Below, in pieces: positions 54,816 through 63,960 of a stretch of DNA of 64,000 nt. A program made the translations under genes and the position numbers. The DNA is from Amycolatopsis coloradensis (lineage in GTDB: Bacteria; Actinomycetota; Actinomycetes; Mycobacteriales; Pseudonocardiaceae). The stretch covers positions 18,436 to 82,435 of the forward strand of contig NZ_MQUQ01000027.1 in NCBI RefSeq assembly GCF_001953865.1. The letters are read 5' to 3'. Every line of letters starts with the position of its first letter. Within the stretch, counting starts at the first letter, position 1. The notes beneath the pieces were generated by a model that searched no databases, was not told the origin of the DNA, and was given only the letters and a program-made list of their open reading frames with translations.

Positions 54816-56372
54816 TCACGAGTCGACAGTGGTGGATTCGTCGTCTGGCCGTGGTTGCCGTGCGGCGCGTGAAACGCGGAGCATAGTGGTGATCAGGATG
54901 GCTCCGCCTGCTGTCACGAGGACGCTGACGAATGCGGCGATCCGCATCTCATGGGTGAAGGCGTCGAAGGCCACGCTTCGCAGTGCTTCCGCGGTCCGGG
55001 GCTGAAGGGCCTGGGCGGTGTCGACGGCTCCGCCCAGGGTTTCCGTGGCCGCGGCCAGTTCTGCGGGGTCGAGGCCGGCCGGGGCCCGGGACGTCATTTG
55101 CGAGCGGTAGACGGCGGTGCCGATGCTGCCCAGTACCGCGATGCCCAGCGCGCCGCCGAACTCCGCGGAAGTCTCCGCCAGTGCGGAGGCGGCGCCGGCC
55201 CGCTCCGGCGGCGCGGCGGACAAGATCACCTCGGTGACGACGGCGGCGACGCCGCCGATGCCCAGGGAGACCACCGTCAGGGCACCGACAAGGTAGCCGA
55301 TGCCCGAGCCGGTCCGGATCAGGGACAGTGCGAGATATCCGGCGGTCGCCACCAGAAGTCCGGCGATCATCACGTTGGGTTTGCCGATACGGTGTGACAT
55401 CGCGGTGGCCAGTGCGATACCGGCGGGCATCACGAGGAACGTGGGCAGTGACCACAAGGCGGACTCGAAGGGGCTCATGCCGAGGACGAGCTGCATGAAC
55501 TGCCAGTTGAACAGTGAGAAGCCGATCATGGCGAAGGTGTTCAGGGCGTTGATCAGCAGTGGCACGGTGAACCGGCGGGTGCGGAAGAGCGCGAGGTCGA
55601 TCATCGGACTGACGGTTGTGCGCTGGCGACGGAGGAACAGCGCGCCCACGGTGAGGCCGGCGAAGATGGTGATGGCTGGGATCCAGCCGAAACCGTGCTC
55701 TGCCGTCACTTTGATGCCGTAGATCACGGCGAGGATGGCGACCAGGGACAACAGCGCTCCGAGCAGGTCGAAGCGGCCCGGCTCAGGGGCACGGTACTCG
55801 GGCAGCAGCAACGGCCCCAGCACCAGCAGCAGGATCATCACGGGGACGTTGATCAGGAAGACCGAGCCCCACCAGAAGTGCTCCAGCAGCAGTCCGCCGA
55901 CGATGGGCCCGACGACGGCGCCACCCGCGAAGCCTGCCGTCCAGACGCCGACGGCGGTGGCCCGTTGCCGGTCGTCGTGGAACATGTTCCGGATCAGGGC
56001 GAGGGTCGAGGGAGCCAGTGTGGCTCCGGCTATTCCCATGAGGGCGCGGGCCGCGATCAGGACCTCGGGGCTGGACGTGTAAGCGGACAGGAACGAGGCG
56101 AGGCCGAAGGCCGCGGCGCCGGTCAGGAGCACTCGCCGTCGTCCGATGCGGTCCCCGAGGGTGCCCATCGTGATCATCAGGCCGGCCAGCAGGAAGCCGT
56201 AGACATCCATGATCCACAGCAGTTCGGAGCTGCTCGGCTGGAGGTCGGCGGTCAGGGAGGGGAGCGTGACGAACATGACGGACAGGTCCATGGACGCCAG
56301 CACGCAGGGCAGAACCAGGACGGCCAGCCCGATCCACTGCCGGGTTCCGGCTCTCTTGCTTTCTTCGATCAT
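54816..56372 (-). CDS. DHA2 family MFS multidrug exporter
   Basis: 518 residues with fourteen helices. Diagnostic segments are ASMDLSVMFVTLPSLTADLQ, the motif A loop GDRIGRRRVLL and motif C near GPIVGGLLLEHFWWGSVF, like SmvA/QacA pumps. It is divergent from a TetR regulator whose probable operators lie between them, so substrate-induced efflux is likely. It is convergent with the PanD-like operon and separated from it by a strong hairpin. Confidence 0.93.
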   Translation of the reverse strand: MIEESKRAGTRQWIGLAVLVLPCVLASMDLSVMFVTLPSLTADLQPSSSELLWIMDVYGFLLAGLMITMGTLGDRIGRRRVLLTGAAAFGLASFLSAYTSSPEVLIAARALMGIAGATLAPSTLALIRNMFHDDRQRATAVGVWTAGFAGGAVVGPIVGGLLLEHFWWGSVFLINVPVMILLLVLGPLLLPEYRAPEPGRFDLLGALLSLVAILAVIYGIKVTAEHGFGWIPAITIFAGLTVGALFLRRQRTTVSPMIDLALFRTRRFTVPLLINALNTFAMIGFSLFNWQFMQLVLGMSPFESALWSLPTFLVMPAGIALATAMSHRIGKPNVMIAGLLVATAGYLALSLIRTGSGIGYLVGALTVVSLGIGGVAAVVTEVILSAAPPERAGAASALAETSAEFGGALGIAVLGSIGTAVYRSQMTSRAPAGLDPAELAAATETLGGAVDTAQALQPRTAEALRSVAFDAFTHEMRIAAFVSVLVTAGGAILITTMLRVSRAARQPRPDDESTTVDS

Positions 56373-56404
56373 TCCGTCGCTCCCGAACTACTTTCGTCAC
56401 ACCG

Positions 56405-56441
56405 TGCGTACTTAATACGCATGAACGCGTACAAGATACAC
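56405..56441. promoter_or_regulatory. Two tandem inverted-repeat sites, probable TetR operators
   Basis: Site 1 is TGCGTA-N5-TACGCA (56405-56421, perfect). Site 2 is GCGTA-N5-TACAC (56427-56441, one mismatch). Equal spacing inside each site suggests two dimers of the adjacent TetR protein. They lie just upstream of the DHA2 gene start in the divergent gap. Confidence 0.65.
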
Positions 56442-56561
56442 ATGCGGACAAGGATGGCCGCAAGCAAATTATTCGCGCGAAAGTCCCCTGCTCAGGGTGA
56501 GGCGATGGATGTGGGATAGAATTTCGTCACAAACTCCGAGGTGTGACGATAAGGGAGCGTG

Positions 56562-57383
56562 ATGTCAGTGTCGTCGGCCTGTGCGTCCTGCGGAAGGGCA
56601 CTGGAGTCCACGGAACGGGGGCGTCCGCGGCGCTACTGTTCCCGCGCCTGCCAGGCACGGGCCTATCGGGCGCGGAGGACGGAAGAGCCGGTCGGCGTAC
56701 CGGAGGAGGGCGGCACCGCACCACACCTCACGATCGAGCGCATCGTACGGTCGGGGATCGAGGTTGCGGACGCTGAAGGGCTGGACGCGCTGTCGATGCG
56801 CCGGGTCGCCACTGGTCTCGGAGCGAGCACCATGGCCCTGTACCGGCACGTGGCCTCCAAGGACGAACTGGTGGCTTTGATGGTGGAGGCCGCGTTGACC
56901 GACATCCCACTGCCCGATGCGCCGCCGCGTGACTGGCGGCACGGCCTCGAACGAGCCGCCTATCGCGATTGGGAGCTCTATCACCGCCACCCCTGGATCC
57001 TGTCGAAAATCCTCGTGACGACCCGCACGCACTCCAGCCCGGCACTCGCGGCCGACAGTGAGAGTGCCTTTTCCGCCTTCGACGGACTCGGTCTCGAACC
57101 CGCCGACGCCTTCCGGTACATGTTCACGTTCGCCTCCTACGTGCAAGGTGTGGCCTTGACCTACGTCAGCGACGTGGAGGCGGGACGCGTCAGGCCGCAG
57201 ACGGGGCACGGCCGCGACGATGAACACCGCCGGGTCTTCGATCCCGGCGCGTACCCGCGGCTTGCCCCCGCGATGCGCGCGGGCGCCGACCCCTGGGATC
57301 TCGACACCCTGTTCGCGGCCGGCCTTGCGGGTGTCCTGGACGGCATCGCGGCCGATCTCGAACGGCAGGGCATCGAAGCGTGA
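56562..57383 (+). CDS. TetR/AcrR regulator with N-terminal zinc ribbon
   Basis: 273 residues from the ATG at 56562 (AAGGGAG 4 bp upstream). Residues 7-30 hold four Cys in the pattern C-x2-C-x15-C-x3-C (CASCG...YCSRAC), a small zinc ribbon preceding the TetR HTH (GLDALSMRRVATGLGASTMA, LYRHVASKDELVALM). The C-terminal part fits TetR_C_1 domains. It should repress the divergent DHA2 pump. The zinc ribbon before the HTH is uncommon for TetR proteins in general but recurs in actinobacteria. Confidence 0.9.
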   Translation: MSVSSACASCGRALESTERGRPRRYCSRACQARAYRARRTEEPVGVPEEGGTAPHLTIERIVRSGIEVADAEGLDALSMRRVATGLGASTMALYRHVASKDELVALMVEAALTDIPLPDAPPRDWRHGLERAAYRDWELYHRHPWILSKILVTTRTHSSPALAADSESAFSAFDGLGLEPADAFRYMFTFASYVQGVALTYVSDVEAGRVRPQTGHGRDDEHRRVFDPGAYPRLAPAMRAGADPWDLDTLFAAGLAGVLDGIAADLERQGIEA

Positions 57384-57749
57384 AGCCGGTGAGTCCCTCG
57401 TGCCGGGGAGCCGAGTGTCCCGACCGGGGCGCGGCGGGCGAGATAGCCACGGCCGCGCTGAGGAAGTCCACCCCGACCTCCTCAACGGCAGGGGTCTCGT
57501 CGCTGCGGTGGCTGGTGGGCACGCCCCCGGTCGACGGGCCACCGTATACCCGCGAGATCCAGTCCTCGGCCACCGTTCCGGGCCCGGCTGTCGCGAATAA
57601 CGCGTCCGTACCGGGCGGTAACTCTCTGTACGCTAGTCTCCTTCGGAGGGAGCGGGCAGCGGTATCGCCACGCCGACGTCCCGTCGTGGGGTGCGGGCCA
57701 GGTCTCACGGCGCTGCTGCCGTTCCACCGTGAGCGCGGAGGGAGATCCG
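57384..57749. other. Intergenic stretch, no clear gene
   Basis: Open frames exist on both strands but show no family I recognise. A minus-strand piece with DWISRVYGGPSTGGVPTSHR is protein-like but has no convincing start. TACGCT near 57630 could be a -10 box for the downstream regulator. Confidence 0.4.
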
Positions 57750-58346
57750 GTGACGACGGTCTTGATCTGTGACGACCGGCGCAGTGTCCGCGAAGGGCTG
57801 ACAAGGTTGATGGCAGCCGTCCCGGGCATCAGCCGCATCGATAACGTCGCACGGAGTGAGGAGTTGCGGGCCAGGTATGCCCGTGAGCCGGTCGACCTGG
57901 TTTTGATCGGTACTCAGCGAGCCGTACCCGGTGGTGTCGAGGCGGCCCGGAGGCTCATCGCGGTCAACCCGCGGGCGAACGTGATCGTGTTCGGCGCGCC
58001 GGACGACACGCCGACGATCGCTATCGCGATCGCCAGTGGCGCTCGTGGCTATCTGCGCTGGAACGCCTCCCGTCCGGAAGTCATCGCGGCGCTTGCCACC
58101 ACCCTGGCCGACGTCACCGTGCCTATCCCGCGTCAGCCGTCCGCGGCGCGTGTCGAGCTGACCGAACGTGAGCTGCAGGTCCTGCACGGGATGAGTCAGG
58201 GAAAGAGCAACGGCGCGATCGGCCGCGAGCTGTATCTGGCCGAGGACACCGTCAAGACCCACGCCCGCCGTTTGTTCGGCAAGCTCGGCGTTCACGACCG
58301 CGCCCAAGCTGTCGCCCACGGCTTCCGCCGCGGCCTCGTGACCTGA
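57750..58346 (+). CDS. Atypical BldM-like response regulator (LuxR type)
   Basis: 198 residues from the GTG at 57750, chosen for GGAGGGAG just upstream (a GTG at 57729 is in frame). The receiver keeps the acidic pair (ICDDRRSV), but position 54, the phospho-acceptor, is Gly (DLVLIGTQRAVP), so it cannot be phosphorylated normally. The C-terminal HTH (LTERELQVLHGMSQGKSNGA, YLAEDTVKTHARRLFGKLGV, DRAQAVAHGFRRGL) is close to Streptomyces BldM, an atypical developmental regulator. No sensor kinase is nearby, which fits an orphan atypical regulator of sporulation or secondary metabolism. Confidence 0.88.
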   Translation: MTTVLICDDRRSVREGLTRLMAAVPGISRIDNVARSEELRARYAREPVDLVLIGTQRAVPGGVEAARRLIAVNPRANVIVFGAPDDTPTIAIAIASGARGYLRWNASRPEVIAALATTLADVTVPIPRQPSAARVELTERELQVLHGMSQGKSNGAIGRELYLAEDTVKTHARRLFGKLGVHDRAQAVAHGFRRGLVT

Positions 58347-58354
58347 CTCCGGGG

Positions 58355-58761
58355 CATGGCAACCCCGTCGGGTTCTGTCGTCGGAAGGTCCGCCCGATTC
58401 TCCGGCAGACGAGGTGTTCGCGGTGAATCACTGGTCGGGTGTGGCGAGCGGCGCCGCGCTCGATCTGCGCCGTGTCCTCGCTGACATGCAGTTTTTGCTC
58501 TCCTGCCTCGCGGATCGAGATTTTCTTTGTCGTTGCTTGAGTTGTCCGTCCTGCGGCCAACCGGGTCGTGCCCGTCATAGCCCAGATGATCGGTGATCTC
58601 GCCGTCCAGTGCGGACTCCGGCAACCGCTTGGTCAGCTGCCGCAACAATCAGCCCGGGCACGGCTCAGCAGCTGCTCGACGAGCTGGTCGTCCAGGCCGT
58701 CCAAACCGGTCTTGGGCTTCGAGTCCTCAGCGTTCTCCACGCCGGACATCATGTCGGTCAT
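58355..58761 (-). pseudogene. IS256-family transposase, decayed N-terminal part
   Basis: Minus-strand frame 1 starts at an ATG (58761) and reads TGLDGLDDQLVEQLLSRARA to a stop. A second frame continues QLTKRLPESALDGEITDHLG and YDGHDPVGR, the hallmark N-terminal region of mutator-type IS256 transposases (LTKxxLExALExEMxxHLGYxKHDPxGR). The internal part has lost bases, and the catalytic DDE region is absent. No terminal inverted repeats were identified. Confidence 0.75.
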
Positions 58762-59026
58762 CAGGTGCACTTCCATAACCGGGAGTCGCACCGAACGTCC
58801 TGCAGTTCCTCGGGGAAGCCTAAGCAGCGGTGGCCGCGCTTCGCGGCGATAGCACCCTGTCGATTACCTCTGGGGTAAGGGCGGGGCCGCCGAGTCGGAG
58901 CCGACACCGAGGCAGGCCGGACGGTCCCGCGCGCGTGCATCGATGGCGGCCGAACGGGGTATGCGTCGGATGATCGGATTTCGTCGGTCACCAGGGCTGT
59001 TTGGGCCCTCGGACGAGAGGACAGGG

Positions 59027-60232
59027 ATGGCCCGGATCGAGAAGGCTGAATCGACGTCACCCGGGGTTGCCGAGCTGGCTCGGATGCGGGCGTACCGATT
59101 GAAGCGCGTTCAGCAGTCGCTGAGTGAGGCGGGCTACGCGGGGGCCGTGCTCAACGACCCGGTCAACATCCGATACGCCACTGACGCGCGAAACATGCAG
59201 CTGTGGACCATGCACTTCCCGAGCCGATATCTCTATGTGCCCGCCAGCGGGTCCACGATCCTGTTCGAATACCGCGATGCCGGCCACCTCAGCGAGGCGT
59301 TGGACACCATCGGAGAGGTGCGGGAGGCGGTCGCGGTCAACCACATATCAGGTGGTCCTGAGGTGGTCGAACGGGCCAGAGACTGGGCCGCCGAGATCGC
59401 CGACCTGGTGGACGGACAAGGCCCGCTGGCGATCGACCGGACCAGTGTGCCGGAGCTGTCCGCGTTGCAGGAGGCCGGCGTCGAGGTGCGGTACGGCCAG
59501 AGTGTGCTGGAGCGCGCTCGGATGATCAAGTCCAGCGAAGAGGTCGCGTGCATGCGCAAATCGTTGGAGGTGGCAGAAAATGCCCTCGCTGAAGTGGCTG
59601 AGGCAAGTTCACGTCCTGGTAGGAGCGAGAACGAACTCTGGGCCATCCTCAACCGCGTGAACGCCGAACAAGGTGGGGAATGGATCGAGACGCGGTTGCT
59701 GAACTCGGGGCCGAGGACCAGGCCGTGGTATCAGGAAGCCGGTCCTCGTGAGGTCGAAACAGGAGATCTGGTGTGCTTGGACACCGACATGATCGGCCCG
59801 TTCGGCTACAACGCCGACGTGTCCCGGACCTTTCTCGCCGGTGGCGGACGGCGAAGTGGAACGCAACGAACCCTCTACGCTCTCGCTCGCGAACAATTGG
59901 AGCACAACGCCGCTCTGTTGCGCGCCGGGCTGACTTTCCGGGAATTCCGTGATCGGGCCTGGCTGCCACCCGAAGGCTATCGCGAGCACAGTTTCGGCTA
60001 TGTGCACGGTGTGGGGATGTCGGTCGAGTATCCACAGGTTCCGCCTGCATATGAAGCGCGGACACCGTCCTACGACGGCACACTCGAAACCGGAATGATC
60101 ATTTGTGTGGAAAGCTATGTGACCGCTGACGACGGTACAGAAGGTGTCAAACTGGAAAACCCGTACCTGATCCAACCCGGCGGAGGAGAGCAGCTGACGA
60201 CCTTCCCGTTCGAAGACGCACTGTCAGCCTGA
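59027..60232 (+). CDS. M24 family metallopeptidase-like enzyme (DddP-like subgroup possible)
   Basis: 401 residues from the ATG at 59027 (AGAGGACAGGG upstream). The pita-bread metal ligands are all visible: two Asp in CLDTDMIGPFGYNADVSRT (about 250-265), His in YVHGVGMSVEYP (about 326), Glu in CVESYV (about 361) and Glu in GVKLENPYLI (about 376). The N-terminal NIRYATDARNMQLWTMHFP is shared with M24 proteins near the DMSP lyase DddP, which uses this fold for C-S cleavage. Either an Xaa-Pro peptidase-like activity or a lyase/hydrolase on a small substrate is possible. The gene stands alone. Confidence 0.85.
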   Translation: MARIEKAESTSPGVAELARMRAYRLKRVQQSLSEAGYAGAVLNDPVNIRYATDARNMQLWTMHFPSRYLYVPASGSTILFEYRDAGHLSEALDTIGEVREAVAVNHISGGPEVVERARDWAAEIADLVDGQGPLAIDRTSVPELSALQEAGVEVRYGQSVLERARMIKSSEEVACMRKSLEVAENALAEVAEASSRPGRSENELWAILNRVNAEQGGEWIETRLLNSGPRTRPWYQEAGPREVETGDLVCLDTDMIGPFGYNADVSRTFLAGGGRRSGTQRTLYALAREQLEHNAALLRAGLTFREFRDRAWLPPEGYREHSFGYVHGVGMSVEYPQVPPAYEARTPSYDGTLETGMIICVESYVTADDGTEGVKLENPYLIQPGGGEQLTTFPFEDALSA

Positions 60233-60382
60233 ACCTCGTCGGCACCCGCGGACGAGGAGCTACAGTCCGAGGGCAACACCCTCGGCATCGCTAACTAAGG
60301 CGGCATCCGGCGCGCGAGCCTTGAGGAGCGGGAGCGCTGCGGCGGCGAAAGTATGCGGGTTTCCAACAATGAGGGGGATGAC

Positions 60383-60613
60383 ATGGCGTCAACGACCTGG
60401 AGATTCGGCGAGACGAGGATCCCGCTGAAGGCAGCGATGGGGCTCGCCCTGCTTTGGGACGTCATCGGGATCTTCTGGATCGTCCTGGGCGTCACTGATG
60501 AGGGGCCGATGCGCTGGAACAACTGGTTCAATGTAGGACTCGGCGCTTGGCTTCTCCTGAGCAGCAGTCACTACTGGATTTCGGTGATACGTCGGTACCG
60601 AAGGCAACGATGA
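60383..60613 (+). CDS. Small two-helix membrane protein
   Basis: 76 residues from the ATG at 60383 (GAGGGGGA upstream). Two hydrophobic helices (MGLALLWDVIGIFWIVLGV; VGLGAWLLLSSSHYWI) and a basic C-terminus (RRYRRQR). An upstream ATG at 60353 would add ten residues. Function unknown. Confidence 0.65.
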   Translation: MASTTWRFGETRIPLKAAMGLALLWDVIGIFWIVLGVTDEGPMRWNNWFNVGLGAWLLLSSSHYWISVIRRYRRQR

Positions 60614-61234
60614 GAGGCATGACGTGGTGATCGCACGGTGCGAAACCTGGCGTCGAGGTGGGATCGGAGCGGTCACCTGGGCAGGTCCGGGCACAGCGCA
60701 ATGGTGGCGTTCGCGGCTGCCGTCTTGATTCCTCCCGGTCGTGCCGACGATCGCGAAGGGCACCCGAGCGTCGAGGTATCGATGTGCGCTTGCTCGAAGT
60801 GCAGGCTCAGCCGGTTCGCTCGCCAGACGTTCAACAACTCCAGGTCGGCGGCCTGCTCGCCCCCGGGGAATCGCCCTTGCGGCCTCTGGCCGGCAGGCAC
60901 GGTTTCTTCGTCGGGTGAACATGGTCGGTCACCGCCGGGGGTGCGGTTTTACGGTCGTGCGATGGTCTGCAACCTCGCCCACCCCGTCGACACCCTCAGC
61001 CGATGGTCGCCTGGGACGGCTGGACCACCGGCCGCGGCGTTCGGCCCGGCCAGCCGCGTAGCAGCATGAACAACCCATGACTTCGGTTGCGAGTTGGGGC
61101 CGCGACCGGTACGACGTCGCCTGACACCCGCGGGAAGGGCCGGCCGAACAGTCACCGGTGATCGGCCGGCCTCTCCACGGTTTTCTCCCCGGTGTTGCGG
61201 GGTATGCCGGAGTAGTCCCCACCAGGAGGTCAAC
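60614..61234. other. Stretch without a supported gene
   Basis: Overlapping frames on both strands lack family features. The last 40 bp are the leader of the BrkB gene with a strong CAGGAGG ribosome site. Confidence 0.45.
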
Positions 61235-62239
61235 TTGGCTACCTCGAAGCATTCCACCGAGCCCGACGGCCCGACCGACCTGCCGCGGCGATCGTGGTGG
61301 GCGGTCCTCAAGCGGACGGTCGTCCAGTTCAACCGCGACAACCAGTTGGACTGGGCGGCCGCGCTCACCTACTACGGTGTGCTGTCGCTGTTCCCCGGTC
61401 TGCTGGTGCTGACCGCCATCCTCGGCCTGCTCGGGCCGTCGGCCACCCAGGCCCTGATCGACAACGCGGGTCGGATCGTGCCGGGTCAGGGCCGTGAGAT
61501 CCTGATCGGCGCGATCGAGGAACTGTCCCGGTCGAGCGGACTGGCCGGTGCCGCGGCGATTTTCGGTGTACTAACCGCGTTGTGGTCGTCTTCGGGCTAC
61601 ATCGGCGCGTTCATGCGCGCTTCCAACGTCATCTACTCCATGCCCGAAGGCCGTCCGATCTGGAAGACCTGGCCGTTGCGGCTCGGTCTCACCCTCGCTC
61701 TGCTCGTCATCCTCGCCCTTTGCGCGATCGGGATCGTCGCGACAGGCGATGTCGCCCGGTCGCTCGGCGATCTCGTCGGACTGGGTGCGACCGGTGTTCT
61801 GGTCTGGGACATCGCGAAATGGCCCGTGATCGCGGCGCTGGCGGTCCTGGCGTTCGCGGTGCTCTACTGGGCGAGTCCGAATGTGCGGCAACCCCGGTTC
61901 CGCTGGATGACACCGGGCGGTCTGGTCGCCGTGACGTTGTGGATCGCCGCGACCGCCGGATTCGCCGTCTACGTGAGCAACTTCGCTTCGTACAACAAGA
62001 TCTATGGCTCCCTCGCCGGGGTGATCGTGTTCCTGGTCTGGCTGTGGATCTCGAACATCGCGGTCCTGCTCGGTGCCGAACTCGACGCGGAACTCGCGCG
62101 GGGCAAGGAACAGGCGGCCGGACGACCGGCCGAGGACGAACCGTTCCTCCCGCCGCGCGACACCCGCGCGATGGACGACGAACAGGCCGCGGAAGTCGCC
62201 GAAGCCGAGACCGGAACGCGTGGCGACACCGCCAAGTGA
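61235..62239 (+). CDS. YihY/BrkB family inner membrane protein
   Basis: 334 residues. I chose the TTG at 61235 because AGGAGG stands 5-6 bp upstream and the family start follows; the frame extends upstream without support. Six helices follow the YihY/BrkB plan: FNRDNQLDWAAALTYYGVLS, WSSSGYIGAFMRASNVIY, the central helices, and YGSLAGVIVFLVWLWISNIA, then LLGAELDAEL. The tail is acidic and probably cytoplasmic. The family has been called virulence factor BrkB and, falsely, RNase BN; its biochemical role is unsettled. Confidence 0.92.
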   Translation: MATSKHSTEPDGPTDLPRRSWWAVLKRTVVQFNRDNQLDWAAALTYYGVLSLFPGLLVLTAILGLLGPSATQALIDNAGRIVPGQGREILIGAIEELSRSSGLAGAAAIFGVLTALWSSSGYIGAFMRASNVIYSMPEGRPIWKTWPLRLGLTLALLVILALCAIGIVATGDVARSLGDLVGLGATGVLVWDIAKWPVIAALAVLAFAVLYWASPNVRQPRFRWMTPGGLVAVTLWIAATAGFAVYVSNFASYNKIYGSLAGVIVFLVWLWISNIAVLLGAELDAELARGKEQAAGRPAEDEPFLPPRDTRAMDDEQAAEVAEAETGTRGDTAK

Positions 62240-62351
62240 GATCTCCGCCAACCGCGCGGCGTGGCCGCCCTCGAGAGTAGGCGCCCGAGGTCCACGCAGG
62301 ACTTCTCCACTTCGAGCACTTCTTGGCACCGGATTCCTGTGACGACAGGCG

Positions 62352-62483
62352 TTAGTTGGCATCGCGATCTGTTCTGACGTGGTGGTTCTTGACTGGGTAC
62401 AGGCGTATCTCCCGGGGGGCGTCGATCAGCTGGTCGAGCAGCCACACTGGCCCTCTCGTGTCCTCGTCCGCGTTCACTCGCAC
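62352..62483 (-). CDS. Possible 43-residue protein
   Basis: GTG at 62483 two bases after GGAGAGG; product VRVNADEDTRGPVWLLDQLI, then DAPREIRLYPVKNHH and VRTDRDAN. Third codon positions are mostly G or C, as in true genes here. I recognise no family; it may be real or the 3' end of a lost gene. Confidence 0.35.
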   Translation of the reverse strand: MRVNADEDTRGPVWLLDQLIDAPREIRLYPVKNHHVRTDRDAN

Positions 62484-63156
62484 GACCTCTCCGTAGCCGG
62501 TTCTTTACCATAAGGAACCAGTCTGGCACGTAACCAGGGATCAGAGCCCTGCCCGAGCGCGCAGGCTATTCGTCGGTGACGAGGGCGGTCTCGACGCGAT
62601 GCTCGACCTGGCGACGACCGTCAACACCGGCGCCTTTCGGCAAGATCTTCCGCTGACAACCAGTAGGTAGCCGCTATCCACCCTGAACTGCGAGTCTGAC
62701 GCTAAACGCTGTCCTACTGCTACTCCATTCCAGCTAGCGGAGCTGACACGCAACCTGCGTTCACGCAGGCCCGACATTGGCCCGAGCCTCGATTCACGAC
62801 GACGATGCCGGGTCGCAATACAGACCAAAGCAATCAGGAAAATGACTGTGCGGGAGGGGATTGTGGCGGCGTGAGCCGGCGCGCCAGGCAAGGGGGCTCG
62901 CACAGTACCTGTATCGCCAGGGTCTCCCAGACGTCCAGGACGCCTGTCAATCTGTTTGAAGTCTGCTCCAGTTACCCGGAGGAGAAGTAAGGGATCCCGC
63001 AGGAGGCGCGCAAGGCGGACGCCCGAGAATCCCCTGAACGAAAGCGCCGACAACGCTCCATGGACACGCGGCTTTACCTCCCATCAGTTCAATTCAGTTG
63101 CACTGGACGCGTGACCGTGTCAGCACCTGCTTCCACGACAGAACGGACGAGGACCA
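62484..63156. other. Intergenic stretch before the dehydrogenase
   Basis: No supported gene on either strand. GGTTC-N11-GAACC (62499-62519) is a short inverted repeat of unknown role. Confidence 0.4.
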
Positions 63157-63960
63157 ATGGCGGACAACCATTTCACCACTCACTCAGCACTTTTCGACCT
63201 GAGTGGGAAGTACGCACTTGTCACGGGCGGCACCAGGGGCATTGGGATGATGATCGCGCGCGGTCTTCTGCAGGCGGGCGCCCGCGTCGTCGTCAGCTCA
63301 CGCAAGGCGGACGCGTGCGCGGAGGCACAGCGTCTACTGTCCGAATTCGGCGACGTTCAAGCAATCCCCGCGGACCTGTCCAGGTACGACGAGTGTCAGC
63401 GCCTCGCTGATCTTGTCAAGGCCGACTCGGAACGCCTGGACATCCTCGTCAACAACGCGGGAGCGATGTGGCGCGAGCCGCTGGAGACGTTCCCGGCCGA
63501 GGCCTGGGACGCAGTGATCGACCTCAACCTCAAGTCGCCGTTCTGGCTGGTGCAGGCGCTGCTGCCCGCACTGCGCAGGGCGGGCACCACCGATGATCCC
63601 GCGCGGATCATCAACATCGGCAGTATCGCCGCCATCCACGTCGCCGAAGCGCCCAACTACTCGTACGCCAGCAGCAAAGCGGCACTCCATCAACTCACCA
63701 GGGTGCTTGCGAGGGAACTGGGCCCCCAGCACGTCACGGTGAACGCGGTGGCCCCAGGAGTGTTCCCGTCGCAGATGATGGCGGCAACGATCGACGCCAT
63801 CGGCGACACGATCGCGGCGAAGGCCCCTTTGCGCCGGCTCGGCCGCGACGACGACATGGCAGGCATCGCCGTGTTCCTCGCTAGCCGGGCCGGGTCTTAC
63901 CTGACGGGCACCATCGTCCCGGTCGACGGCGGCACCGCCACGACCGCATCGGGTACCTAG
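63157..63960 (+). CDS. Short-chain dehydrogenase/reductase (SDR)
   Basis: 267 residues with ACGAGGA upstream of the ATG. Classical SDR features: TGGTRGIG cofactor motif (about 23-30), NNAG (about 95), catalytic Ser in INIGSIAA, and YASSK with catalytic Tyr and Lys. The FDLSGKYALVTGGTRGIG start and the long loop after the cofactor site resemble RhlG/FabG-like 3-ketoacyl reductases. NADP(H) is suggested by Arg residues after the first strand (SSRKAD). The substrate cannot be told, and no partner gene is visible before the window ends. Confidence 0.93.
   Translation: MADNHFTTHSALFDLSGKYALVTGGTRGIGMMIARGLLQAGARVVVSSRKADACAEAQRLLSEFGDVQAIPADLSRYDECQRLADLVKADSERLDILVNNAGAMWREPLETFPAEAWDAVIDLNLKSPFWLVQALLPALRRAGTTDDPARIINIGSIAAIHVAEAPNYSYASSKAALHQLTRVLARELGPQHVTVNAVAPGVFPSQMMAATIDAIGDTIAAKAPLRRLGRDDDMAGIAVFLASRAGSYLTGTIVPVDGGTATTASGT

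Noticed and set aside
57190..57804. 204-codon minus-strand frame overlapping the TetR end and BldM-like start
   Set aside because: Overlaps two well-supported plus-strand genes and has no recognisable domain, although one internal piece looks protein-like.
58350..58770. Active IS256 element
   Set aside because: Only the N-terminal part remains, split over two frames; no DDE region or terminal repeats seen.
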